A stretch of 64,000 bases of DNA from Cardinalis cardinalis (Eukaryota; Chordata; Aves; Passeriformes; Cardinalidae), in assembly GCA_014549065.1 (NCBI GenBank), contig JACDOX010000372.1, forward strand, positions 406,452 through 470,451. The letters are read 5' to 3'. A model generated the notes under the pieces. It was not told the DNA's origin and searched no databases. It saw only the letters and a program-made list of their open reading frames with translations. Positions 46,501 to 60,000 of this stretch are shown here, piece by piece; the stretch's first letter is position 1; the number at the start of each line of letters is the position of its first letter. The translations under genes and the position numbers were made by a program.

Positions 46501-49500
46501 CAGGAGATGTCACCTCATCCCTAACTATCTGTGGAATGTGTAGTTTCTTTTACAAGCCCTCACAGGAAGCAGAGTGAGAAGGGGACAAGAAATTGTTTCC
46601 ATCTGGCATTCAGCAGTTTGACGGAAACTTCTCTATGCTACCCACTGTTCACTGTCCTTGTCTTTTTGTTGGTCTGTTTTTCTCGCTTTCCCCCATCTGG
46701 AATTTCAAAAATTTTCATCTTCTTTCTTCAGCATCCCCTGTCTTCTTGTTGTCTTTGCTTTTCCATATCCTATTCAATCCTCTGTCCCTCTCTACCTCCC
46801 TTAANATCTTATGTCCCTCACATTGTTGCTTTTGTTGTCTGGGCTTTTCCATGCCCCCTGCCCCCCTCTGTATCCCTGTATGTCCCTTACCTCAGCATGG
46901 CCCTCACACTGTTGCTGCTGTGGTTTTGCTCTCTTCCTCGCCATGTCTCTCACACCCTCCACCTGCCATGTTTCCCTCAGGAGATCCTCTGTCGATACAC
47001 CACTACTTCCATGGTTACTTGGCTGGCTTCACTGTGCGCCCTGGTAGCTTGGAGAGCCGGGAAGTTATTGAATGCCTGTATGCCTGCCGTGAGGGGCTTG
47101 ATTACAGTGACTTCGACAGTCTGGGCAAAGGGATGAAGGTATGCCCATCTGCCCAGCTTGCATGGGTCTCCTCCACTCTCCTCCCCAGCCTTGCTTCCCA
47201 GGACTTTGCCTGCTCCCCCACCTCAGACAGCTCCCCACCTTTCTCCTATGTGTCTCTCTCAGCCTGCATTCCTGTCATTTGCCAAGGAGCCTTGAGTATT
47301 TTCTTTTCTTCTACCTCTAGGTTCATGTGAACCCCTCTCAGTCNCTGCTCACCTTGGAGGGAGATGATGTGGAAACCTTCAACCATGCGATCCAGCACGT
47401 GGCTTACATGAATTCACTGCGCTTTGCTACCCCTGGGGTCCGGCCACTCAGGCTCACCACTGCTGTCAAGTGAGTGGGTGAACCAGCACCTCTGGCTCAG
47501 TTCAGCAAGAGGGTTGCCTCTCTTTTAAATAAAGTTTCACTGACTCACTTTGTATTTTAAAATAATTGTATTTTAAGACAATCTCAAAATGGGTAAAACT
47601 CTTCCTGAAAAAAAATGATCAATTTTCCAGTATCCAAATGGACACTGTAGTACTGCTTCCTAGTCCCTATGCAGAACTTCTGCCTCTGCTGGCACTGTTC
47701 CAGGCATGTGGACTGGTTGTAATTTTCTCTGTATTTGTCGATGTGACGAAGTCACCAGATCCCGGTGGTGTCACTCCTATCACACGTCCCTGCCTTGCTC
47801 AGCAGGCTGTAGGGAAGCTTTAGGAGGACTGCTGGAAAAAGGATATTCCCTTCCCTGGAAGTGATGGGCAGGAGGTGATCTTTTATAACGCTGTTGTTGG
47901 AAGCTTGGGGCAACTGATGTTTTCTACTGCTCTCCTTCAGGTGTTTCAGTGAGGAATCCTGTGTCTCCATTCCTGATGTGGAAGGCTATGTTGTGGTGCT
48001 ACAGCCTGATGCCCCCCAGATCCTGCTGAGTGGCAATGCCCACTTTGCTCATCCTGCATCAGACTTTGAGGCTCCAGAAGGAATTCCCCTGTTCCCCAAC
48101 CTCCAGATCACCTGCTCTATTTCTCACCAGGTGGAGGCCAAGAAGGATGAGAACTGGCACGGTACCGGTGAGTGGAGCACAGGGCAAGGTGTAAGAGAAA
48201 AGAGTTGCAGTCCTGCAGAGGAAGTAGAGCCCCTGTAATTACACCCAAAAGCGAGAGTTTACAAATTTAGAAGCAAGGCACATTGTCTGTCAATATGTAG
48301 GCTAATCNGCTCTTATCCTTTTCTGCTCCTCCCTGTACTTTTTCTATCCACTCAATTCCTTTGCCTCACTCTCTCCTAATTCTTTCCCAGGCTGCTCATT
48401 CCTAATCCCTTTTACATTTTACCTACATTTCCCTTTATTGAGTCCAGTGCTGGATGGATGTCCTGCCTGTAACTGCTCTACTCCTGCACTTACTTAGTCT
48501 CATCCTACTTCCTTCTCTCCTTTCTTTCTTCTTGCTCNCTTCCTTCTGTTCCTGCCTCACTTTTTCCTGTGAATTCCCAGCCAGCTTCCTCACACCCTAC
48601 AGTATCCTCTCCTTCAATTTCTTTCCATCATGCTCAGATAATTTCTCTGCAGTCTGTGCTCTGTGTCCATTCACTTCTTTCATATCTCTTCTGGTAATAG
48701 GATTTTTTGCTCCTACTTTTCTGTTTAGAAGCTTTGCCTCTCCTCACACAATGATGAGTTCCTTGGCTTGAGAGCAGATTGTTCTCAATCCTGCTGAAAG
48801 CAGTCAGTTATTGAATGTGGTTGCCATTTTAAAGAAGATAAGATCTCAACCATGGTAACCAACAGTGTCAGACAGGGAAAAGCTTTCAAAAGCATGCAGG
48901 GCCTGGGAATGTGTGAGTGTTGTTTCTAATTTGCACACTGTCATTGTCAACAAACTCCTTACAGCCAAGATGCGTTATCATGAACCAGACTGATAATAGT
49001 ATGTTGTTCCAAAATAAAGTGACTTTATTATGTGCATCGATAATGTCATTAGAACCATCCTGAAATAAGTAATTAGACTGACAGTGATTTTACTTAAGGT
49101 CAGTGCTAGGTGGAGAAGGAGAAGTAATTACATATGATGTGAGCGCTCTTAGGTAAGCAGGTTCCCCTCTGAGTAACTCCTTCCTTCTCTGATGGCTGTC
49201 TGGCTTTCTGGCCATATCTCCTTTCTGTTTGCATCTCAGTGACAGACACACGAATGTCAGATGAGATTGTGCACAACCTGGATGGCTGCGAGATCTCATT
49301 GGTAGGAGATGACTTGGACCCAGAGAGGGAGTACCTGCTCCTGGATGGGGCCCTGCTGCAGCAGCGGGGCCTGGAGCTCGTTAACACCTCTGCTTACCTG
49401 ACTATCACAGGTACGTCCTCTCCATGGTCACAGCTACCTAGTTATGCCTCTGTCACTGACTGTCAGGCATCACTGGGAGAAGCACTTGACCTTAGGATGT

Positions 49501-52219
49501 GTTGGTGTACTTTGTGACACTGAGATGTCACCNTTTCTTGAACTCCTGGCTTTTGGAAGTCACAGACCATTTCCTTGGGGAGGTGGCTTTTCCTCCAGCA
49601 CAATGTGCTGGGACANAGTACCAGCTCTCATCCAGGCTTGTATCACTCCTCCTGACTTACTCCTTGGGGTTTGGTGTTCCCAGGTGTCAGTAGCATTTTG
49701 CATGACATGACAGGGACAACATATCCCACAATTTGTGGACTGGTACAACACTTTTGTACTCTCCAGAATGTAACAGGGCTGTTGCTCTCAATCCTTCCTT
49801 CCCTTCCACTTGTTTTAGTGATGCAAGCAGGGATTCCATCAGGTCCTCAGCCAGCTCCACCTCTGAGCCCTTCCCAAAATTAACGAACCCAGCACTGCCT
49901 TGGATCCCTCTGTAGCCTCTAGCTGCTGCAGGGTTAGGATGCCAGGTGACTTTGGAGCAGGAGCTTCCTCACCCCACCCCTCTCTTCTTGTCTCAGGCGT
50001 GGAGAGCATTGCGGTTTACGAGGAGATCCTACGCCAGGTCTCCTACCACATCAACCACGGTGCTGCCCTCTATGAAAGGAAGTTTCACCTGTCCTGCACT
50101 GAGATGAACGGACGCTACTCCAGCAATGAGTTCACTGTCGAGGTACGAGACTGATACATGCACATGGTGCATGGGAAGGCATAGAATGTGCCATGGACGC
50201 GGGGTGGAGTCCCCTCACTCTGGTCTTTCTGCAGGTGAATGTTCTCCACAATATGAACCGAGCTGCTCATCCTAACCATATCCTGAGCTCCCAGCAGTTT
50301 GTGCACCGAGGCCATCATTTACCCGCAGAGCTGTCTGGGCACAGTTTGGCAAGCACGCACAACAACCCAAGTATGTAACACTATCTTTGGGGTTTATTCC
50401 TTTAGATCAAGATGCTGATTTTCTGACATCCTGGCAGAACCTATACTGGAGGATTCCTCTCCGGCTCCCTGCACCCATTATCATTATTCTCATTATATTG
50501 TCCTGTTCCATTTGTCGTTAGCCAGTGGACTGCAGTCTTTGTCAGATTGTATTTTAGAGCATGGTGCAACAATCCTGTTGTGGGATATTATCTTCTTGAA
50601 GTAGAAGCAGACCGAATTCTACACCTCAGAGGGTCTAAAAAGAATAACTGTAAGCTGACTTCATTCATGCACCTTGCAAAGGTGCTGTGTGGGCTTGTGT
50701 AAAGTAATTTCAGAAAGAGGCTTCAACAGCAGGAGAGAAAAGTGAGTCAAGGCTGCTACTGCTCTAAAGAAAGATATGGGAGTAGGTGGTGGTCAGCAAG
50801 GCAGGAAAATACGGGAGATGGCACCACACAGACAAGAGGAGAATTTTTGCCCCCAAAACAGAGGAGAGAGAAGCCTGAAAGCTGGACTAGATGTTTGTTT
50901 GTCCTGTTAGCCCTGTGTCTCAGGCATGACCACACTCCAATTGATTCCTCCTGGGCTGTGAAAGCTCTGGACTTTACAGACATTTTGGTCCCCTGTCATA
51001 GGGAACAAGCAAGGCATCTTTGAGCTAGCTTTTGCTGCAGCTTCCAAAGTAGCTGATCCCAAGCTGTTCCAGTCCTGCAGCTGGCACTGCAGGGGCAGCC
51101 TGTGCATGTGCCAGCCTTTGCCTCTCCCTTCCCCAGCTCTGCCTGATGGCAGCAGCAAACTTTCCCTGCTGAACAGAACCACAAACAAATTCATGGAGGG
51201 CCTAGATAGATTTTGCAGGGAAAGTGGTTATCTGGGGAGTTGAGAGGCAGTCTACAGGCCTAAACCAAACACACAGCAGTTGGGCTAAGGGTCTTAGATG
51301 AATTTCAGGTTTTCTCCTGTGGAGAAGCCAGGCTTTTGCCGCAGCACTTATTAGAAGTCCATCATAGTATTCACATATGCTCCATGTGCAACGAAGGCAT
51401 CTTTTGGCTTCTTGCTTTCTCTACTGCTTGCACAGAAGTCACACTCTGAAAATCCTCCTCGAGCCCTTAGAGGCTGTCCCCAGCATGCATTTCTCCCTCC
51501 CAAGAGCAGGACACAGATATATGCGGTGCAACGCATTCTGCAAATTCTGCAGATAAAGATGTGCAGAGTCTCCACAGAGTCTACATCACAGGAACTGCCT
51601 GTGCCCAGGGTCACAGACAAGTCAGGCTGTGTTCCTGCATAGACCAAAAACCCAGGCTCTGCCCAGGATCTCAGTTCCTGCATGTCAGGTTGGAAATGCA
51701 TGTTTCTGTGAGAGACTNTAAACACAACTTCTCGCTTTCTTTCTCCAAAGTGGTCCCCAGTGCTGCCACCGTCATCATCGTGGTGTGTGTGGGCTTCCTG
51801 GCACTTATGGTGATCCTTGGCATCCTGCGCATCCACTCGCTGCACCGCCGGGGAATGGGGCAAGAGGTCCCTGGGGCTGCTGAGTCGGGGCACAGCAGCA
51901 CTGGAGGCAAAGACAGCGACATGTTCTGGGACGACTCGGCCCTCACCATCATCGTCAACCCCATGGAGGTGAGGAGTGGCCACCGCGGCCTGGGCTGGGC
52001 GGGCTGGCTTGTCACACCCTGCCCCTCACCCCGTATCTCACCTCCCAGTCCTACCAGAGCTGTCAGGAGAGGGCAGCAGGCAGTGTGGAGGGCAGAGCTG
52101 GCGAGGGCATGGAGGATGATGACGACAGCACCGACTCGGAGACACCCGACTCCCCGGACAGCAGTGACATGAATGACCGGCACATCATCGGCAAAAGTGA
52201 CGTCTCTCACCGCTACTAG
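37585..52219 (+). CDS. CLSTN3: Calsyntenin-3, 18 coding exons
   Basis: This is a type I neuronal membrane protein of the cadherin superfamily that acts as a postsynaptic organiser. Exons: 37585-37669, 40340-40462, 41415-41610, 42091-42299, 42604-42753, 43384-43569, 44155-44424, 44711-44823, 44903-45065, 46141-46197, 46981-47138, 47321-47469, 47941-48167, 49240-49410, 49997-50142, 50235-50370, 51751-51968, 52049-52219. Phases agree and give 975 codons (human about 956). It has a signal peptide (about 1-27), two cadherin repeats (DVNEFAP at 144-150; DGDC in the second), an LNS/laminin-G-like region, and one membrane helix at about 852-873. The cytosolic tail carries the WDDSALT kinesin-light-chain-type motif at 906-912 and an acidic stretch, and ends SHRY. 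Exon 10 is the least conserved. Exon 1 differs from human in the signal peptide, as expected. Its 3' end faces the carrier gene. Confidence 0.97.
39445..39616. promoter_or_regulatory. Paired G-quadruplex-prone tracts on opposite strands in CLSTN3 intron 1
   Basis: Five G runs of 3-5 lie on the plus strand at 39445-39481. Six C runs of 3-7 at 39580-39616 make the minus strand G4-prone. Between and after them are TAAT-containing segments (about 39551 and 39655-39665). Enhancer function is only a guess. Confidence 0.35.
43735..43890 (-). mobile_element. CR1 LINE 3' fragment in CLSTN3 intron 6
   Basis: The reversed CR1 tail is clear: TGGAATGGTTTGGACTGGAA, CCTTAAAGATCCTCTAGTTC and AAGGCCAGGTTGCTGAGTC. 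Confidence 0.9.
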
Positions 52220-52751
52220 GAGCTTTAAAACACCCGCCCAGTGGATCCCCCCAGAACATATGGCAGGAAGGAGGAGGTGTCTTACTTTCGACTTCTTTCC
52301 TCCCCCACCGTGTACACATGTGCTCCTCCCTCATTGATCATTTCTGCCTCCCATGTTCCTTCATCTTCTGCCATTCTCATTGTGGACATTCCCCACATTA
52401 TTGACCCCCCATCTGGCTCTCCAGAAACATGTGTTAGGGCACTTACACATGATGGTGGCACGGTTCAAACTGGGATGCAGGTGTTGGAAAGAATGGAAAT
52501 CTGAAAGGCAGAGCCAGCCATAGGGCTCAGAGTGGGGTTTCTCACAACCCCTCCCCAGATATTATATATATATATTGTATATTTTTTCAATGTTGTCATT
52601 TGAGGTTTATTCTCGTTTCATGCAAAAAAAAAAAAAAAGAAAAAAACAACCAACAAACCACTGCAGCTTTGTGTCGCTTTGTAAAATTGTCAATACTACT
52701 AATACTAAATGAATGAAGGTAAGAAAGATGAGGAAACAAAGTGGATTTTAA

Positions 52752-52772
52752 AATAAATGGATTTCAAATAAA
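52752..52772 (+). terminator. Two candidate CLSTN3 polyadenylation signals
   Basis: AATAAA occurs at 52752-52757 and 52767-52772, about 540 bases after the stop codon. They follow a 3' UTR with an AT dinucleotide run (about 52560) and an A-rich tract (52625-52648). Confidence 0.5.
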
Positions 52773-52785
52773 ACATTCAGGACTT

Positions 52786-54062
52786 CTGCAGTTTTTCACT
52801 ACAATCAGGGAAAGAAATAGCGTAGCCTCTACTGTGAAACTGGAGCTTGTCCAGAGCATGTATTTACTGAAATCACTACCTTATCTCGGGGAAGGGTTAC
52901 ATTTTTTAGCATATGTGATGAAGCAAGATAAACACATCACTCACAACCCTACCCCGTGCCTTTCTGAGAATCAAAATGCTCTGTAAACACCATGTAGCCT
53001 TCCCCAGGACTCAGTGCTAGGGACCCACAAAAGAAGAGAAGGCACTCAAGCCTGTCACAGGCAAATGTAGCACATGCAGCAAACTGAATTCTTGAACACA
53101 GGAAAATAAATAAGGCTCTTTTCATACACTTAGTGTATCAACAGAAACAGGCCAAATCTCCTTAGCTTCATCTATCTTCTCACATGATCTGATTTTTTTA
53201 TCAGTATGATAAGAGTATTTCTTATACCAGGGGTTCCAGCTTGTAGAACAGCCCCAGCACTTCTGGGGGAAGGAGGCATCTCCCTCTTTCTGCTGAGCAG
53301 GGAGGGGATGGAAATACAACAGATAGTAGCACAGCATGGCTCTGAGCCCAGCAGTAGCAAGAATTGTTAGGATAGTGCTTCAGAGCAGGTTGTGCTTCTT
53401 CCCTGGATCTACCTGGTCTGGTTTTTCAGACCCTGCAAGACAAAAAGGAGCTGTCAGCTGATTGACACATCTTGGGGCAATGGCTGCAATATGTGAGGGA
53501 CGCTAAGGAAAATTCTGCAATTTGTTGGCAGCCAAGGTTGAGAAATCCTCCTTAGGGGCAAGAAGGCAGTACTGTAGGTTAGAGTGGAAGAGCCCCTCTG
53601 AGGGCAAAGGTTGCAGCACAAGATCTCTGCTTGCTGCAGTTCTCTCAGATGTTTCAGCTCAAGCCTGTCTTCATGCCCAACTGTGCCCATGTATGGTTGT
53701 TACTGGGTCCAAAAGAAGTTAATGTGCTGGGGTAAGACACTCTCAAACTTTTCTGCTTTGCTTCATTCCCTGTAAATTCTATGCCTTTGTTTTATCAAGG
53801 GAGTTTACAACAGGAACTGTCCAACCAGTACCCTGACATCTTGAAGCACTGGAATAATTCAAGTCTCCAGAAGGAAAAAAAAGGCTACACTGTGCACTTT
53901 GGAGCAAAAACATGGCACAAAATAGTCATCGTGTCCTGAGAATGCCTGACCCAGATCTGATCTGCGAGAAAAAGCACCGCCTCTCAGAGCCCTGCAAAAG
54001 ACCAGGTCTCGGGACCACGATGTCCCTGTACCTCCACAGCAGCCTCAGCCAAGTGCCACAGC
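52786..54062. other. Tail-to-tail spacer between CLSTN3 and the carrier gene
   Basis: It probably holds the carrier's 3' UTR. No exon or repeat was recognised, and no canonical poly(A) signal was found for the carrier. Confidence 0.5.
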
Positions 54063-57000
54063 TTACAAGGTGGGAGAGGCCAAATGAACGATGAGTTCGT
54101 AGGTGGCCATCATGATGGCCGCGTTTGGGATCTGGCGGATCAGGTGCGCCATGAGCCCCCGGTATAAAGCCAAGGGTCCCTCTTCACGGACCACCAGCTG
54201 CAGAGTCTGTGCTAAGGAACGGTACCGGGAGCCCTCCTCTCGCAACCGCGTCCGAATGACCTCTGGGGAGACAAGAGGGGAAGCCCCACATTAGCAGATG
54301 GATCCTAGGGGTATGGCATCTCCCACCAAGGGGAGCAGCAGCAAGGAGAGAGGAGCCACTGACCGTGTGGATATGCGATGCACGTAGCGCATGTTTTGGA
54401 GACNGCGGCAGCGCTCATTAGTCCGAAGAAATCGTTGTTGTTTGGTGGAAGTGTGAGNGATGGGGAATGGGAATGCTGGCTGTTTCTCAGCTCCTTTTTC
54501 AGTGCTTCATAGATGACAAAGTGTATGATGGTCTCTGACACTCCAGCATAGGAGGCAGTGACCCCACGGTAAAATCCACGCAGGCCTTCTGTGCGGTACA
54601 CGTGCATGGCACACTGGAGAGCNCTGCTGGCTGTCTCCCCCTTCACCCTGGAAAGAAGGGAGAGGGTTAGGGCAGCACAATGCACCCCAGTCTGCAGGGC
54701 TGTTGTGAACACAGCCATAAGCCTCTTGCCCAGCCTATGACCTGCCATGTTCTGATGAGAAATCACAGACCTCTCTCTNCCCACCAACCCCCAAACCAAT
54801 CCTGATGTGACATGGAGTGGCTCTGCACTGCAGGCCTGCCTTACCTGGCTTCCAGCTGCATTCTGGTTTTCACTAGCCAGATGGGGTTGGTGAGTGTGGC
54901 TGAGCTAATGCCTGGGGAACAGAAGAGGAAGACAGCCATGAGTGCCAGGATCATGCTGACAGTTTGTGAAGAGGTTCTGATCTATCAGCTCTCAGAGCTC
55001 TGCTTGGCAAGCTGCAGGCATTTGCAATTTGAGAATGACCTTGAGAAGAGATATTTAGGGCAGACTATTTGATTCTCCTCCTCCCCTATTCCAGCCTTTG
55101 TCTAGTGGTAATTAGCTCCTCTGCCTCCAACAAAACCCCACTACAGGCCCGGGTGTTACAAAGAGGCAGGAAACAGAATGCTAATTTTTCAGGAGTGGAG
55201 GATTTTGTTAGAGAACTGGAATATATCAAGAGGAATGGTTCTGTGAGTGATCTAAATTACACACTGCCTTCTCCCTCTCACAGCAGAATAGAGCTCATGA
55301 TAGCAGCTGAAGAGGGAAAGACAAGACTTCGACAGATCAGACTAAGAAGAATGAAGAGTGAGAAAACATTTGGGTTACCCAAAGAACTCGCTTCTCCACA
55401 TGAGGAGGGAGAAAACTTCAGAGCAGCGATGGAGAAGGAATGAAACACATAGGCATTTCCAGACAGAAGGACCTCTTGGCTTTNATTTGAGACAGAAAAG
55501 GCTCACCTGCACAGGCTGCTGCTAATATATGTACTTCCTTAGACTCTGGCACCAGGACAGTGTTAAGCCTCTCCTTAGTAGCAGAATAGGCAGCAAAATA
55601 TATAGCCCTGATTGGAAAAAAAATACAGAAGAGGTTACAGCTCCTCTGTCAGGAGCAGAGACACTACTGTGCAGTCTCACTCCAACTTTCCTTACTCCCA
55701 TCACAGTTCTGTCTAACATGACATCAGATACCATTTATACCTGGCCCCCAGCAATCATCTTAACACTATGATCAGAAGCTCCAGAAGATGTCTGTGTGAA
55801 GGAGTCCTGTGGCACATGAGCACAAGGCCCAGACAGCTTTCAGGAAGTGGAGTGATGGCTATGACACAGGTCCCTTAGAAAGTGTCCAGCATGAGGCCCT
55901 TCCATGGAGCAGTACTCACCGGGAAGGAGCAACCCCAGCGAGGTTTGGACCCAGACCTCGGAACAGGGACCGTTTGCCTTCCTTCTCAAGGATGGCCCTA
56001 CAGAAGGAAATGAACAGAGAAATCAGCAGAGTAACTAAGCTGGGGACTCTCCTGTTCCTTCTCCTTCTTACTTTTCAGTATTCATTGTAGCACCCTCTCC
56101 TCACCTCCCATGTTATCCTTTTTCTGCCCTGCTCTCATTTTCTCTCCAATCACTACTCCTCTCTCCTTCAGTTCTAGAATCATGGAACCCCTTGGGTTGG
56201 AAATTACTTTAAAGATCATCTGGTTCCAACTACCCTGCCATGGGTCACTAGTCATTGCATCCTATTCCTGATAACGCCATCCCGCTGGGTTGGATTCAAC
56301 CACTAGCTGAAATTTCTCCCAGCCCCCTAAGCTGCCTTGCAGAGCACAGATCACTAGTGAGAATCAGATGTACCTGTGCTCTGATCAAACCTTCTATTGC
56401 ACTTGTGGCTTCCAGAGCCTCAGCTCAACTCTCTTTCTCTGTCCCCTCACACCCTCCCTGATGGCCAAACCACCACCTCCCTGGTGTTAAGAGGCACACT
56501 GCCCTGTCCTACTCACCTCAGCAACTTGAGCACTCCAGGAGATGGTGGGGTGGGATTCACCAGCCTCACACTCATCCCTGGCAGCTGTATCTCTGGGAGG
56601 CACAGAGGNCGCAGGGCCAGCTGGGATGACTGCAGACGTGTCTTCACCACTTCCAGGGGACAGGTCAGGATGGCTCCAGCTGTTCCACCACATCTAGGGC
56701 ACAGCAGCACACCTAAGAATGACCTCTGGGCCATAATAGGGCAATAATTCTGACCCTGCTTGTCCACAACCTCTCCCCTCTGGGAGAGGAGGTTAGGTAC
56801 CCCAGCCTGTGTCACACATGACCTCCTGCTCTGACACTGATTAACGTAACAGCTCAGCTTGGGACATCACCTGGCAGCCTCACTCTGAAGCCCTACTCAG
56901 TGTTTGAGGCAAAGAGTCCCAAGTCCATGGGGACACAGCAGTCCCCCAGAGCAAACATTTCTGCTGCCCACCCTCCCTGCAAAGCCTTCTGCTGAGGTCA

Positions 57001-60000
57001 CCAGGCACCATGGCCCACACTTCACCACAGCCACATCGGCTCACAGAAGGGCAGCACAGAACCCTCCCACCTCTCAGCCTGCCCNTGTCTTTAATCCACA
57101 ATTACATCAGACTCACGTTGGCAAGGCCCTGTAAGCAAGCTCTGTAGTTTCTGCCAACAGTCAGGCTCTCTCCAAGCCTGGCTTGCTTAATGAAATAGGA
57201 CTCTGACCTTCAGCAGCAGCAGGNAAAACCTATTTTTGGAACTCATGAACCATCTATATCAATGGCTCTNGTCACACTGCAAGAATGCTGAAAGGACACA
57301 TACCCCTTTTTCCCTTNCCACCACCCAGGGACAAGTCAGAACTGACACATTTGGTTCTCAGCTTCTGCCCCTCTAAATCCTTTGACTGGTAACTCTGCTC
57401 TTCTAGAGAATGCTCACTACTTGAAAGAGCATTTTGAGATGAATTTGCATGCAAGCCATGCAAGAGGCTTTGACAAACAGACAATCGTTCACATCTGCAA
57501 CAGCCAAAGCTGCTTTGTTTCACAAGAGATGGAAGCTCAATAAAAAGCTCACTCTGCTCCAGAGAAAGAAAAGCCAACCAAAGAACTACAAGATATCAGG
57601 AAAGAGTCAGGTATATTATCAGAATTACATATGACAGTGCAGGACAGCAAACAGTAAGAGTTCTGAAGAATTATATTGAAACAGTCTATACAGCTCAGTG
57701 AACATATACATATACATATGTATTCTCACAGCCTTTGCTCCTAGGGCTTCATTATCATTATTATCATTGGCAAGAGGAAGAGGGGTTAAAAAAAACCAAA
57801 AAACCAGGCCTGGATGAGTACTGCACATCNAAGAGTTGAAGCTATGGCAGCTAGGAGATTATGCAGCTAATGATGCCCACAACTAGCTAGGCTATTCCAT
57901 AACACTCATGTGGCTTTGTCAAGCCCTTGGCAGATGTACACAGTGGTGGTGACGACTTGCAGAGCAGTCCATCAGCAGCNATTTCCCTCAGGAGGTGTAT
58001 GATGAGTGGTGGGAGTCTGGCAACNTTCTGACTCCTGAATTTAGCTCCAGCTCAGAAGGCAGCACATGGCAAAGCAGTGAACACCCCGGCTCAGGTTCTC
58101 TGGGTCAACAAGCTGACCAAGCACAGACTCCAAAACACAGCCTACATAGCAATCCAGAGTCGTATGAGGCAGGGTCTGCTTTCAGAAAGGCCATGTTGAT
58201 TCTCCCCATACAGACCATATTCCCTCAGGGGTCCAAAAGTCCTNTTCTTTACCTTAGATTCTATTAATTTGTCTTATACAGACAAATTATACAGACTTAC
58301 ATGCCTTATACAGACTAACATGCCTGTTGTTTCTTTGGCCAGAAGTACAGTCTCCAGTTCAGGAGAAGACTGAGTACAGTGGCGACAGATCAAGGTCTGA
58401 AAGGTCTGAATAGGGCAGTTTCAACTCCTTATCTAAAAGCTGAGCAAACAATACATCAGGAAAAAACTGAGAGAAGCAATTGCTTGGTATAATAAGAATT
58501 CTTGTCTCTAATACTGTATAAGGAAGCAAAAGTTTATGCAACATTCTCTTAATACCTAATTTCTTCAAGGAGTCCCTACCTGCANTGGTCAGGATCTGAG
58601 TTTGAACACATACTTCCAATATACATAAAAGTTTCCTAAGGTCATGTTCCTGAAGCTACTAATACATACAGATAATAAAAAAGTATTATAAAAGAAATAC
58701 TAACAATTATAGAAATTGTTACACCTTAGCATAGTGGTCATTTAAGTAGCAGAAAGAGAGNGTGAGGTGAAGGGCTGCTATGAGCCACTGTGCCTCAATG
58801 GTGAGACTAAAAAGAAAAAAAGAACACCCATTATTTAAAGCTAAGGAAATNAGGTGTACCAGTAGTTCAAAACTAGAAGAAATCTCAACTGTGATGTATT
58901 ATCATGAATTAGATGATGATACAGCTGCTTGCACTCTATGGAAGACATAGGTCTGCAAAATTCTTCTGTTTCGGGAGAAATGGAAAATTATGTGTCATTA
59001 CTCTAGAAGCAGGAACTAAAGCAATTTCTGCAAAATAGGATGAAGAGCAGCAGTGAAAACGAGTACAACATGTGCTCTCAGAGGAAAGCCGCAGCAAAGA
59101 GTGCTAATTGAAGAAGGCGGGTAATTTTACCTCAGAAAATGGTACTTGCCTCTAAATCTTGCTTTCACATTTTAAAGGGAAAAGTGACAAGTTTGAAGTG
59201 ACTGAAAAAGAGGATTAGTTGAGAAATACAAAAGACACTGCTAACATTTTTTAAGTTATCTAAAAAGTGTATAAGCACATGCACAGAGGTGATAAGGTTT
59301 ACTGGTAATTCATGTTAGCTCTTACTTAAGCTAGCCAAAAATCAAGATGGCTTGAAGGTGTTCATTTAAGAACAGCAATGCTGGATCAGACAAATCTGCA
59401 GTTAAACCAGGTTTCTGCCTAGGACACAGAAAAATAAAGGTCACCTACAGAAGAGTAGGAGAAATACCTCCAGAACACTCNCCCAGCTTCCCACAATTTT
59501 CAGCTCAGGGATTTCCTCAGCCAAAAATGTTGCCTTGCTTTTAGTAGCCTTCAACACATTGTTTTTTATTCATCTTTTTAAAATGCTTCCTGGACACCTA
59601 AGAAGCCTTTACCTTCTACCATCCTGTTGTCAGGAGCCCCAAGTTTAACTGCACACTGTGGGAAGAACTGCGTTCTTGTATTAGCTCTGAACAAACCTCC
59701 CACAAGTTTCTTTGGCTGCTCCTGGGTTCTTATACTGGAAGATAAAGTAGGGAACTGCTCCTTCACGAATGAGACCCTGTTTTGTTTCATTACACAAACC
59801 AGTAATATTAAATATAGTGCAGCAATAAACTGAACTTCTCATTCATCTCTTACTCACGTTATTAGCCCCGGGGTTTTAATTAGCTGTAGTTCAGGAGTAT
59901 TNCTTAACGGATGAGGACGAGATACANACTGACAAAGTTCCCACTAGTGACATTCTTGTCACAAGCCAAACTCTCAGTTTTTCGGGAGCCATGGTAGAAA

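Noticed and set aside
46640..46980. Apparent repeated open frame before CLSTN3 exon 11
   Set aside because: It is a pyrimidine-rich intronic tract with loose internal duplication leading into the exon acceptor.
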